Source: Stromatinia cepivora
Taxonomy: Eukaryota; Ascomycota; Leotiomycetes; Helotiales; Sclerotiniaceae
Assembly (NCBI GenBank): GCA_014898415.1
Contig: RCTD01000029.1
Location: forward strand, 310,001-374,000
Reading direction: 5' to 3'
Length of the DNA stretch: 64,000 nucleotides
Below, piece after piece: positions 34,475 through 45,759 of this stretch. The stretch's first letter is position 1, and every line of letters starts with the position of its first letter. Made by a program: the position numbers and the translations under genes. A model generated the notes under the pieces. That model was not told where the DNA came from and did not search any database. It was given only the letters and a program-made list of their open reading frames with translations.

Positions 34475-35051
34475 GGCCCTTCCTCAATTTAAGAAGCTGG
34501 TCGCCTACCTGGTCGCCAAATATGCAGAAGAGGGAGTTTTCGTTACGGCGTTGGTAGGCAAATACAAATCATTAAGCTGGGTATCACAAATGTTTTCTTG
34601 ATGCAACTCAACTTTTTTTGCCGGAACTTTCCACATTTGTTTGTGCCTGATAAGACCAAGGCATTTATTTGACGTGGGGTTGTCCCCTCCACATCCCGGT
34701 CAGCCTCCAAAATTGTATTTTTACCCTTCAAGTTCAATTGTTTGAATTTGTAGCTATACCGATACATTTTTTGAATTTACAAGTAATGGCGGATACGTTC
34801 ACAGGAAATTCGTACAATTACAGTTGAGAGTAAAAGAATACTATACATTCTTGATGATCACTTCAAGGGAAATATAATACACATTTTGAATGATATTTTC
34901 TCAATCATTTCCTATACATATCTCATAAAAGATCACCGCCTATACCAATATATGTTTGGGAATACCGTCATCATCGAAATTGATCTACACCAAAACGCCC
35001 CGGCAATATTCGAGCGCAAAGACTATAGCGTCTGGCTTAAGATAGTCCACA
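34475..35051. other. NTE1 3' end and MME1-like promoter
   Basis: Spacer between two genes that both read leftwards. AT-rich with no gene seen; it must contain the carrier's promoter and the NTE1 terminator. Confidence 0.5.
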
Positions 35052-38000
35052 CTAAATACTTGCTCGTCTCGGAGCCATAGTTCTCCTCAATGCCTTTTTC
35101 TCTTCCGTCTCATCCACCAAAGGAAGAATACCCTGATCTCTCATCTTTGCCAAATATTCTTGTCCGAATTTGTAACCAACCTGATAAATTTCATCGAATT
35201 TACCAAAGTCCAGAGTTCCATATTCGTCAATTGGAGGTCTCATGTAAAGACATCCTGGAGTTGTTTTCGCTCTTTCCAAAGCATCGACACTGGATACATA
35301 TGCCAAGCGTGCTTGGATCTCAGCCAAAGTGGGAGGGTTTGGGTATGATGAGAATGGGTTCCAACGATTTGCAAATGCCCAGAATCCAGAAAGCGAGTCG
35401 CCGAAGTTCTGTGGTATGTCGTCATCAAGGCTGCCAACATCAATAGCAAAGATGATATCAGCGCCTAAAGATTTCATGTGAGAAACCGTCAGGTTGTCTA
35501 CATATCCACCATCTAGCAGCATACTTCCTTCATCACATAGTGGTGGAAGAAGTCCAGCAAGAGACATGGATGCTCTTACGTATCTCCATGCATATCCACT
35601 GGTATGGATTTCAGATCGACTTTTACTAATATTGGTAGTGTTGCAGTAGAACTCCAGCCAGAAATCTTCAATCTGAGTATTGCCGAATGTCTTGAAGATA
35701 CCACGATTGAACTCATGACCAGTAGTATATGAAGCTGATGGATACGTCAAATCTAATGCGAATCTCCACATACTTGCCATGCGACCCGAGAATTTCTTTG
35801 CGCGTCCATACATAGGAACTACATCTGCGTCACGAGCATATAATGCACCAATGAAAGATCCAATAGAAGTTCCTCCAATGATATCGATCGGAATTCCAGA
35901 TTCTTCCATAGCTCTGATAATCCCAACCTGAGATATACCACGTGCACCACCTCCTCCGAGAACTAGACCAATAGACTTGCCACATAGACGTCTAGCAATC
36001 CGATGAAAATCGCCTTTGAAGGGAGTCTCTGCAGAGTAAAGCGGTGATTGCCGTACACGGCGAGATGTGTATTTTTGAATCTCTGCCTGAATCACTTGTA
36101 CTCGTTGTTTCAATGCGGTCCCGAACTTTCTTGTTTGAGGATGTACTGGGACAGCACTAGTCCTGAAGTCCATCTGAACATGATGGTGCCCGCCATTGAT
36201 CCAGACTCGGTTTCTAAGCCAAGCGCGAGTCACACCAGGTGAGGAAAAGCGGTCTGCGTGCAATAACACCAATTCCTTTCTTGCAGTGGTTTTCATACCT
36301 AATAAGAAGCGTTCGTACTCTCCAATGGCCGGCGAACCATCTGCTATGCCTACTAGGAGAATGCAATCAGCTTGACTGATGCAAGTTTGAGTCCAAGGCG
36401 AATTAACGTTTGTGTCTAGAAATGACATTAGCGATGATTTTAGGGAGAATGAACATAGTCCGTCGTGTCCCAAGAATAAACTACTTACCAGCAATATACA
36501 AAACCAAGCCATACTTCTCCTCCAGATCAGCAAGATATTCCGAAAGTTTAAGCCTTCCCATACGACTGAAAGCGTGCCTGCCAAGATGATTGAGAATAGC
36601 TGCTTGGTTGAGAGAAGTTACACCATTAGGTGCTCCGATTTGAGTCAAAGCATTCATCAAACGACTACCAAACTCGACCACAGGTACTCCAGCAGTAACG
36701 GGAAGTATAGCAACAGTACGAAGATTGACAGTCGAAGATACCTTATCATTTGTAGCACCAGTAACTTTCTCTTTAGTTTGTACGAAGACAGGCTCTTCTA
36801 CCAAAGCTCGCATACGGGATGCAATAATCTTAGAGATTTTGATCGTAATACCTGGATGTTCTTGCGCAAGACTGTTGAATAGTGTCTTTGGAAATTTGGC
36901 GAGTTCGGTATCTCGAATAGCATGCAGTGTAGCAGGTCTGACGGATTCTGTCATGACTTCTAGTTCTCCAACACTTTCGCCTTGTCCATACTCGCCGATG
37001 ACTTTCATTCCAGCTTCGTCATTATTGACTACAAGTCGAAGTCGGCCGTTCAAGACGATATAAATTGCGTCACTATCATCGCCTTGGTGGTAGATGACTT
37101 GACCCGCGCTCACCTGTACCCATTCAAGAGCAAAGTCTATGTGCAGGATTAATCTAGGTAATAGACTGGTGAGACGCTTAGCCATAGTCAGGAGTACAAC
37201 CGGATACTTCTCAACAATTCTTTCCAGTGATGTTCGTGGTAAGAACCCTACATAAACATCCGTCTTTGCAACAACATCAATGAATGAGCGATAAGAGGAT
37301 ATGGTGCCGATGTAGCCTGCAATACCACCTGGTTTGATAAGTGCCAAACTTTTTCGGTCTGTTGTCTTTCGCTTTTTACCCTCATGCCCTGCACTACCAA
37401 AACCAGATCCTGAAGCACGCGATGAGGCGGTCTTCGTTCTAGATAGTGAAGGCATTGGATCATTGGCATTCCTGGCGTTCGAAGAGTGTCGGAAAGATTG
37501 ACCTAATACCATAGAATCGGATTTCTCATCAACAGGAACACTAACATCTAGGAAGCCATCAATAACGTAATACAGCCCAGGGTTCCTCTCTCCTTGTTCC
37601 ACAAGTACCGAGCCTTTTGGGAAGTAAACAATCTCTACCTCATCCTTGAGTTCTTGGGCAAGCCCTTGCGTACTTGGATAGCCACCAGCACTGACTCCAC
37701 CGGATGTCATTGATTCAGTGTCATCAACAGAACCTTCATAGGGATCAATAAGGCCGAAGGCATTGGTAGTAAAGGAATTGCTAGTAAAAAATGCCTTTTG
37801 ACGTTTCTGATCATATGAAAGCATTCGAGGGGAGCCTTCAACAGAATCCGACATACGCAAGGCATTCTTAGTGTTCGTAAGACCAATAGCCTTGAATATA
37901 CATTCCAATATAGATTTCCTAAACATCCCGTCTTCATCAATCGATTCTTGACGATGAAGAGGTATTCGTGAATTCATAGGACCGTTGAATGGATTTGAAG

Positions 38001-39746
38001 TCCTTTGAGAAAGAGGACTTTGAGCATCATGATGCCATACTTGAGGGCTAGAACCTTGTCTCACACTTAAAGCAGGTTTCCTATCACCATATCGTGACAT
38101 CTGAATATTCGTAAGGAGATCTCCAGGACTAGGGCTGACACTGGAATCCCCACCGTGTGTTTCGAAGGTTTGTTTGGACATCGACATAGAGGCGCTGACC
38201 GATGATGCATGTATTGTGGCTTCTTTTCTAAGGCTATGACTGGATCTGCGTCGTCTTCCGGCCCCAGCGTTATGCAAAGCAATACCTTTGCTACCCTCTT
38301 CGGCGCCAATCCTCTCCTTCTCGCGAATGAACTTCTCCTTCAAGCGCTTCAATGCATCCCCACGGAGAAAATTCGGCAATTCGTATGTCGTGTACTTATT
38401 CATATGCTTTTCGGTGCGCAAAACCTCGCTAGTTAACCCAAGATAAGAGTGACCAGTCGCAAGAGTGACTCTTTGTAATCTTGTTAAAATGACCTGAACG
38501 ATATGTGCTGTGGCCTTAGGATATACTCTTGTTAATCGACGAAAAGCGCTAGCAGGTATTATAGCAATTGTAGTATCAACTGTAGCTCTAGCCACAATAT
38601 CAGGGTGAACAGAAGTTGTATTCAACCTCTTAGGCCTAGGTCGACGTGGATGAATCTCGGCTGAAGCATCTAATGACAATGGGGGTATTCTTCCATTAAC
38701 AGTTGTCACTGAAGCACGACGATCCCTACCATCTCTTTGACCATCTTGAGTAGGGGCCCCATATATTGGACTTGTGGGAAGTGATGGAGGCGCTTCATGG
38801 CTATTTCCAAATTCGTGATGATCTGAATTGCCATAAGGAGTACCAGAAGCGCTTCCATCAAAATCCTCGTCATCAGAATGTCTCAATTTGACATCTTCGG
38901 TAAAGAGTGAAAGTATAGAAAAGAGAGATGACATAGGTGCACCATTCTTGACCTCAGTCAATAACTGGTAACCCTGATGATGACCACCTCGGTGAGGGCC
39001 AGATCCACTATCTGAATCTTCTCGTTCATACGACATAGGATCGGTATCTGATTCACGTCCTTCTCGAGCCGACTTGACAAAAATCTCCACTAATCCATCG
39101 ACTACCAAACAAAATCCCTTCTCCTCCTCAAGGTTCAAGGTTTCACCAGCTATGAGCTTTCTTGTTTGCATTGACCGTGTAAGTTCGTGGAAAACAGGGC
39201 GTTCCAAATAACCAAAGATTTTAATAGCACTCAGAAACTCATCTAAGTAATTTGAGAACCCTGACTTTGATCCTTCTTCTTGTGTATCTGGATAGAGGTC
39301 TATCTGAGGTTCCTTTCGCTGAGGTTCCGGAGGTAATCGAGAGTACATATTGAGAAATCGGTATCTTACGAACCAACTAATGGTTGACACAAATGCCACC
39401 ATAATCAACATCCTAAGATAAGTAATTAGCACTGATAGTGAGGTAGAGTGAATGGCACATACAAAGTAGTAGCATTCATGGTAAATGTCAAGCTAGTTGA
39501 GAACATTGTGAAGAGGAAAGTAGGTATTGTAATTGTCGTGAAAGTTATAACCCAGTATAGAATTCCCGGAATCACTCTGATGAAAAACATAGTCATCTTG
39601 CCAAAGACTCCAAACCATGATCCTGCCACTTCAATATCCATTTGATTTGTTGGTATGCCAGTTGCCGAGGCCATGGTTGAAGCTATTGTCGAATCCATGA
39701 AGCTCACAGAGCTTGCCACAAGGGAGGAAACAGTTTCAGAAGACAT
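35052..39746 (-). CDS. NTE1: Lysophospholipase NTE1
   Basis: ER-membrane phospholipase of the neuropathy-target-esterase family that deacylates phosphatidylcholine and lysophospholipids. Exons 39463-39746, 36489-39412 and 35052-36415 give 1523 aa, the usual size for filamentous fungi. Hydrophobic segments lie near residues 50-75 and 95-112. At least two cyclic-nucleotide-binding-like domains are clear ([20 protein letters not shown] and [20 protein letters not shown]), plus a more diverged N-terminal one. Long Ser/Arg/His-rich linkers between them look disordered. The patatin domain in exon 3 has the oxyanion loop [16 protein letters not shown], the nucleophile motif GGTSIGS (Ser near 1253) and the catalytic Asp in LLDGGYVDN. 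It is divergent from eIF2-alpha with 498 bp between starts. Confidence 0.97.
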
Positions 39747-40244
39747 GATTTTGTGTTGAAAGATTTTAAAGTATTTAGCAGAATCTCCTGCTATTCATAA
39801 ATATTCCACTTTCGCATATCGACCGACAATTCCATATTTGAAGTACAACCAATAGTTGTTGTATTGTAAGAAGGAATCAAATCACATTGGAATTTAGACA
39901 GGGAACAATTTCATGAGCTTCAGTAAGATACCAGGTAGTTACGAGTAGGCACTGCTAAACGTCATTGCACCAATCAAAATTCTCCAGCTTTTTTTATTTA
40001 GCGAGACCATCCCACCACGGCCCCTCCCCATCAAACCAAATCCGACCAAAAGATTGTGACTCTTTCAACCTTGGAGCCTCATTTGAGAAATCTATCACCA
40101 ATTCAAATTTGTACAAAAAACAACAATATCAACATAGTGATCCATAAGACTTGAAATTTAAAAGAATATCTCGAATTCGGCAACGAAGCTAAACGGAAAC
40201 CACAAATTTTTCACCCCGCGCCCAGTCGCGCAACAATCGCAATC
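39747..40244. promoter_or_regulatory. Divergent promoter, NTE1 / eIF2-alpha
   Basis: 498 bp between the divergent start codons of NTE1 and SUI2. It includes TTTTTTATTTAGCG-like T-rich sequence and CCACCACGGCCCCTCCCC near 40010-40030. No specific factor site assigned. Confidence 0.5.
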
Positions 40245-41348
40245 ATGTCTCTCACAAATTGCCGTTTCTATGAAGAAAAATACCCAGAGATCGATAGCTT
40301 CGTCATGGTTAATGTCAAGCAGGTAGGAAATCATAGGCGTGTACAAAGTTGCAGGAAAAATGCTAATATCTAGCTTCGCAGATCGCAGAGATGGGTGCTT
40401 ATGTTAAGCTCCTCGAATATGACAACATCGATGGCATGATTCTCCTCTCCGAATTATCCAGACGTCGTATTAGAAGTATTCAAAAGCTTATCCGTGTTGG
40501 CCGTAATGAGGTTGTGGTTGTTCTCAGAGTCGATAAGGAGAAGGGTATGCAGAAAATCCTCAAATAGTACGTTGTCGCGGAAGGCTGATCTGGTCGATTG
40601 CAGGTTATATTGATCTTTCCAAACGAAGAGTGTCACCTGAAGATATTGTAAGATGCGAAGAACGATACAACAAGGGTAAAATGGTTCATTCGATTATGCG
40701 TCACGTTGCAGAGAAGACAAAGCATCCTATCGAGGATTTGTATGAGAAGATTGTGTGGCCATTGAACAAGAAATATGGACATGCTGTTGATGCTTTCAAG
40801 CTTTCAATAACGTATGGAATTTCTGGTTTCCTTTGATATTCTATGTAAACTGACATTAACATAGAAACGCTGATACTTGGCAAGACGTCTCATTCCCTAA
40901 CGAAATCGTTGCTGAGGAATTAAAATCTTATATTGGAAAACGTCTTACACCACAACCAACAAAAGTTCGTGCAGATGTCGAAGTTACATGCTTTGGATAT
41001 GAGGGAATTGATGCCGTCAAAACCGCTTTAAGAACTGCTGAAGCCAGAAACACCGCCGATAACCAAGTCAAAGTCAAGCTCGTTTCCCCACCACTTTACG
41101 TTCTTACAAGCACATGTCTGGAAAAATCTGTTGGTATCTCGACCTTGGAAGCCGCAATCGTGGATATCAGAAAGAACATTGAAGCCGCAGGAGGTGGATT
41201 AATTGTCAAGATGGAACCCAAGGCAGTCACTGAAAACGATGATGCTGAATTACAGGCACTCATGGAGAAGAGAGAACGCGAAAACGCAGAAGTTAGTGGA
41301 GATGAGAGTATGAGTGAGAGTGATGAGAACCAAGTCGAGGTCATGTAA
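40245..41348 (+). CDS. SUI2: Translation initiation factor eIF2 subunit alpha
   Basis: Alpha subunit of eIF2, which brings initiator Met-tRNA to the 40S ribosome and is the target of Gcn2-type kinases. Exons 40245-40322, 40382-40544, 40604-40811 and 40865-41348 give 310 aa (yeast 304). The S1 domain carries the regulatory loop [18 protein letters not shown]; the phosphorylated Ser is residue 52 counting Met, the classical Ser51. The helical domain ([20 protein letters not shown]) and the C-terminal alpha/beta domain ([20 protein letters not shown]) are complete, ending in an acidic Ser/Glu-rich tail. All four exons join with canonical splice sites. Confidence 0.98.
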
Positions 41349-41691
41349 AAAGGTTTCATATCAAAAGGGGATATCAAAAGCATTCAAAAGTATTCTAATT
41401 AAGCCAAATAATCGGTTTATGGATTTGTTTGCATTGTAGGCGCATAGTAGAGCGATAATAGCTTCAAATATGCAAATAACGACCAATGGAAACGAGATTT
41501 TAAGATCTCCTTTTCTCATGTGACCTCAGGATGCAAAGAAGGGTACCTATTATGTAGAGAGTCAAGTCATTGGATGAAGAGATTGAGTATCGTGAAAATC
41601 TCATAAAACATACTCTTCTAAAGATGTTCAGCGAAAACTTCTCTCTGTCTTCTTACGCTTACTCTTACTAGTATCTTGACTCTACAAATAC

Positions 41692-41713
41692 TACCTAGGT
41701 AGGTAGGTAGGTA
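41692..41713. repeat. TACCTAGGTA palindrome, copy 2, extended by TAGG repeats
   Basis: The palindrome occupies 41692-41701 and continues as further TAGG tetramers to about 41713. Identical 10-mers occur at 15635, 42592 and 44713. Confidence 0.7.
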
Positions 41714-42591
41714 ACTCTTATATTCATTTCCCTCACTATCTATATTCAACTGTGCAAAATAGATAGTTCTTGCCAGGCGAAGTGTCCTTTCATTTTTCTA
41801 TTTATTCATCCATCTTTTCATCTTTGTATCTCAATATAAAGATTATAAAATTCTAACCCGGAATACTGTACTAGGTACTTGTATTATATTATATTTAGAT
41901 GGGGATTTATTTTATTTACTCTATTTGATCTCTTCAATCATAAATGTAATAAATGTAATAAATATATTACTATCCATCTAGTATCTACTCCTAATATTTA
42001 ATTACTTTATAATATACTATACTATCTTACAATCATAATCATAATCATAATCATAATTATAATCATCTCATTATTCTCGAGCTCATATTAGCTATTCGTA
42101 TCCAACAATTCAGTCTGATCTAATCCATCCATCCATACATCCACCTCACCCCATCTTACACCAAAACCCAATCCAAAGCCAGAAGCTCAAAACCAAAATG
42201 CTCCTCCATCCCAAATTCCAATTCCTCTATCTAGTATCCCGCTCCATCTATCCCAGCCCAGCCCATCCTAACTCGCCCATCCGACACTGTTTCATTCAAT
42301 CCCGGTCTTTAATCATAACCATCTAGATACCCATATCCTAAACATACGATCTATGATCTTACTGCGTCCTGTCATGTCCTACACTTTCCTATCGTTTCGC
42401 AACCATCCTTGGTATCATGTTCGAGTCATACCCACCCTCACCCATCCATATCCATATCCATCTATATCATAACGAAACACATTAACCTCCCTCATCTCCC
42501 ATCTCCTCAGACAAAAACCAACAAAAAAATCAAACAAACACCAAATCCGAATCCAGAAGCAGAAGCAATCCAACCATTCTATGCCGTTCCA

Positions 42592-42601
42592 TACCTAGGT
42601 A
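42592..42601. repeat. TACCTAGGTA palindrome, copy 3
   Basis: Perfect 10-bp palindrome in the convergent spacer about 80 bp past the Vps62 stop codon. Confidence 0.7.
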
Positions 42602-42678
42602 AACAAAGCAGAACTCTCTAAGAACCATAACAAACCCAAATAAACCTTCACCCTCCCCACCCAACCCTCCCACCAAAC

Positions 42679-44070
42679 CTAAGGACCCAACCTATCCCTC
42701 ACAATACAAAGAATCCCATTATCAGGACAAACCTTTTTCCTCCCCAACTGTTTATCCCCGGGCCCCGTCGGCCCCCCCACAAACTTCCAAAACCCAAAAA
42801 ATTCACTCTGTCTCCTATCATTCTTCGCATACTGAGCATCACCCCACTTCCCCTCAAATTCCATCGCCCCAACCGGACTTCCCTCACTTGCGGCCGTGAA
42901 ATTTTTACTCGGGATATCATATGTGTAGAAATATGACGATAAAATTGGATCCCAAAGTGTACCTCTTGATGTATAATCTTGGAGTAAGCCGGCTGGAAGA
43001 TTCAGATCGGGGATCGTATGGTCGTGAGTACCCGGAATAGCATAATTAGCATGGCTTCCACGAGCCGAGTAGGCAATAGGTCTCTTTCCACTTTTTTCAA
43101 CAACGGAATAGAGGAATGCTTGACCATTTCCATGTTGGGAATACCAGATTGCTTGAGGGGTACCGTTTACAAAGCGAATCATATTGTGTTCCCAATCTCC
43201 AATATGGTCACCTAGTTCTTGACCAAAAACTATGTTTCCTTGATTATAGGCGTAAAAATACATGTAAAAGACATCCATGAGACCATTTCCGTGATCGGAG
43301 AGGATTACGGAACAGGAGATGGCGTTTTGGGTACGGCCGGTAGCTGAAGAGGGGACGACGCCGGTAAGGTACGCAGGGGAGGTGGTGACATCAATATTGG
43401 AGGTTAGATAGACGTTGGGGCCCCAATTATTCAATAAATCAAGATTTTCGAGGTTGAGTGGAGAAGGAAGCGTATCATTAGGTATTAAAGTGAGATTGAC
43501 ATAAGGTTTAGTATTGAGGATTTGGGCGTATATGTCAGAGGGAAAATACATTTCTGCTTCGTCCAGCCAAACAAGTGGTGCTAAACAAACCACATGTTAG
43601 TGGGTACTGTAATGATATGCATATTTGATGCATGGACTGAACTTCCTTACCATAATCAAATACAAACGATGGTAGCGTAGTATTAGGTCTCGCAGACGTA
43701 TTACCAAACCCTAGCATCGCCAATGACAAACATCCCAACGCATGCTGTTGTCGATATAACATTGTGACTAATAGAGCAATTGCGATAAGCTTTTCAGACA
43801 CGAGTTAGCTTCTTACCTCCAACTTTAAGTTCAATCTTATGTCGGACAATTCATCCCAACATGTGACGAAAATAGCCAAGTAAATCGGGAGGGGAAGTCC
43901 GCAACAGGGACTGACCATACCTCTAACCAAATCGTAGCTCCAGGCAACCTTTTTCTCGTAGCATTTCTCCTCCATCCACATCCCCTCTTAACTCCCAATG
44001 TCTCAGCACCTACATCATTCGCGAAGCCCTTCTCCTCATCCATTGTATTGGTCGATTTATCCACGGCCAT
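42679..44070 (-). CDS. VPS62: Vps62-family protein
   Basis: Member of the Vps62 family (yeast Vps62 affects vacuolar protein sorting; the biochemical role is unknown). My model has exons 43921-44070, 43651-43789 and 42679-43580, giving 396 aa. The family core starts VFDYAPLVWLDEAEMYFPSD and contains HIGDWEHNMIRFVNG, YSARGSHANYAIPG and GPGDKQLGRKKVCPD. The first exon (MAVDKSTNTMDEEKGFAND, then a basic KRGCGWRRNATRKR) is inferred. Its GTATGG donor and a CTAAC branch with AAAAG acceptor at 43790 join in phase 0 to LIAIALLVTMLYRQQHA, creating a membrane anchor near residues 45-62. An ATG at 43762 would give a shorter form. Several N-x-S/T sites suggest a lumenal or extracellular core. Confidence 0.85.
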
Positions 44071-45759
44071 GGTTCCACTTTGGCTGACTTCCTCGGATAC
44101 TCAAATCCAATCTCAGGTCCAGGCTCTAGTAAACCTATATACCACCCTGTATAATATTCGTTTCCGTATCGTAATATATGCGAATCTCGATACGCCACCG
44201 ACCTCGACGCGCTGCGCAACCGCGAAGATATCGAATCGAATCCAGCTTCCACTAAGCCTCACTCCAATTGTAAGCCAGCCTACTTCGTCTCCTGTAGTCA
44301 AATCCCCAAGGTATATATAATAAATTCTTCGTCGCGATAAACGTAAGCGCAATCGTCCTTGCTTTCTCTTTCCCTTAATTCTCTACTTGCTCTTCTCACT
44401 TCAAACCAAACCACAAATCACAAAACCCAAGTCCGCGCCCCAGCTCCAACACCTCCCCTTCAAATACCAACTACCGTTCCACCGAATCCAAATCACCAAG
44501 CAATAATCGATCATGCAGAGCCCGCTCGTGCACAATTCAATGAATCAATCAATCATCCACCCCACCAATAATTCATTTATCAATTTAATCCGTCCGTAGG
44601 GTACCTAGTAACTCTTAACCCAAGACCAATCCAGGTCTCGTAAGGAAGAAAAGTTTCGTATAAAACGAAAGAAAGATCCAAAAAATCAAATTGGTAGGAT
44701 AAGGTTACCTGTTACCTAGGTATACATATACACAAAGAAACCCTTATCGTAAGTTCAGGAATTCAAGTCATCGGTCATTAGTATGAACCATTTCCTACTT
44801 TTCTCCATACGAATAAATATATTCCAAGTTTGATAGATCAACCATCACTTTAGCTCACTTTAGCTCACCACAACAAAATAAACTTCAATACCTACCTAGT
44901 AATGTTAATCAAAGTTCAACAAACCATCCATCCCCCCAATTAGTCCACACCTAGGAACTACATCATCGATCGCACACCCCCGGTACTTTCCACTCCGACG
45001 TCTTACGCGCCACATGGGAGCGGGGAGATTACCCGATTGGTCGTGCTCTATTTATATTAATATTCCTAGCCCGTATTATGATCATTCATCATTCATCATT
45101 TATCACATCAACCGTCAATCATTATGTATCAACTGCATCAGGATACCTACTAGGATCTAGATAAGCATCTGACGAGGTATGTTGATAAAATCTCTTGATC
45201 CATTCTCCATTATCCACTATCCACTATCCATTCCCCATCCATTTATCTAAATATCTAAGTATCATCTGTACATTTCAATTAATTCTACTCGAGAACATCG
45301 TATACCTACCTACATCACAAGTGCACAAGCGATATGCTGAAGTGAGTAAAAGGGTAATAAGTTATAAATAAATAACTAAATAAGTAAACGAATGATATAC
45401 TGTACGCCATCCATGACCATGATCATGACCATGCCTTGCCCAATAAAACCCTTATCCCTTCTTAGACTTAGAGTCTCCTAGAGTAGGTCTCAAAAATACC
45501 CATTCATCCATCCATCCATTTCCTTGCCTTTCCTTCCCTTCCTTGCTTCTTAACCTAGTATCATCCTCTACACCATACAAAAATGACGCTCGTTTTTACT
45601 CCATACTTCTTCCTGCACTGTCTAAGAGTCAACAGTTATGGAGATGTTACAAGATTACCTAGTACATAGATAAACTTCCCACTTGCTTAACTCCATTTCC
45701 CGTTCCATAACCCTTTCTCTCTCATCCATTAAAATGTTATATCTTCCTCACAAAAATAT
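44071..45759. other. Vps62 promoter to RING gene 3' end
   Basis: 1.7 kb without a supportable gene. It contains one TACCTAGGTA palindrome at 44713, several looser ACCTACCTAG words, and simple ATCCACT/ATTCATC repeats near 45080-45240 and 45490-45530. Confidence 0.5.
44713..44722. repeat. TACCTAGGTA palindrome, copy 4
   Basis: Perfect 10-bp palindrome upstream of the Vps62 gene, identical to copies at 15635, 41692 and 42592. Confidence 0.7.

Larger units (their letters stand above)
41349..42678. other. Convergent spacer, eIF2-alpha / Vps62
   Basis: 1.3 kb with no gene seen. It holds two TACCTAGGTA palindromes (41692 and 42592; the first runs into a TAGG repeat), an (ATAATC)n run near 42031-42066, and a C-rich, G-poor right half. 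Confidence 0.5.
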
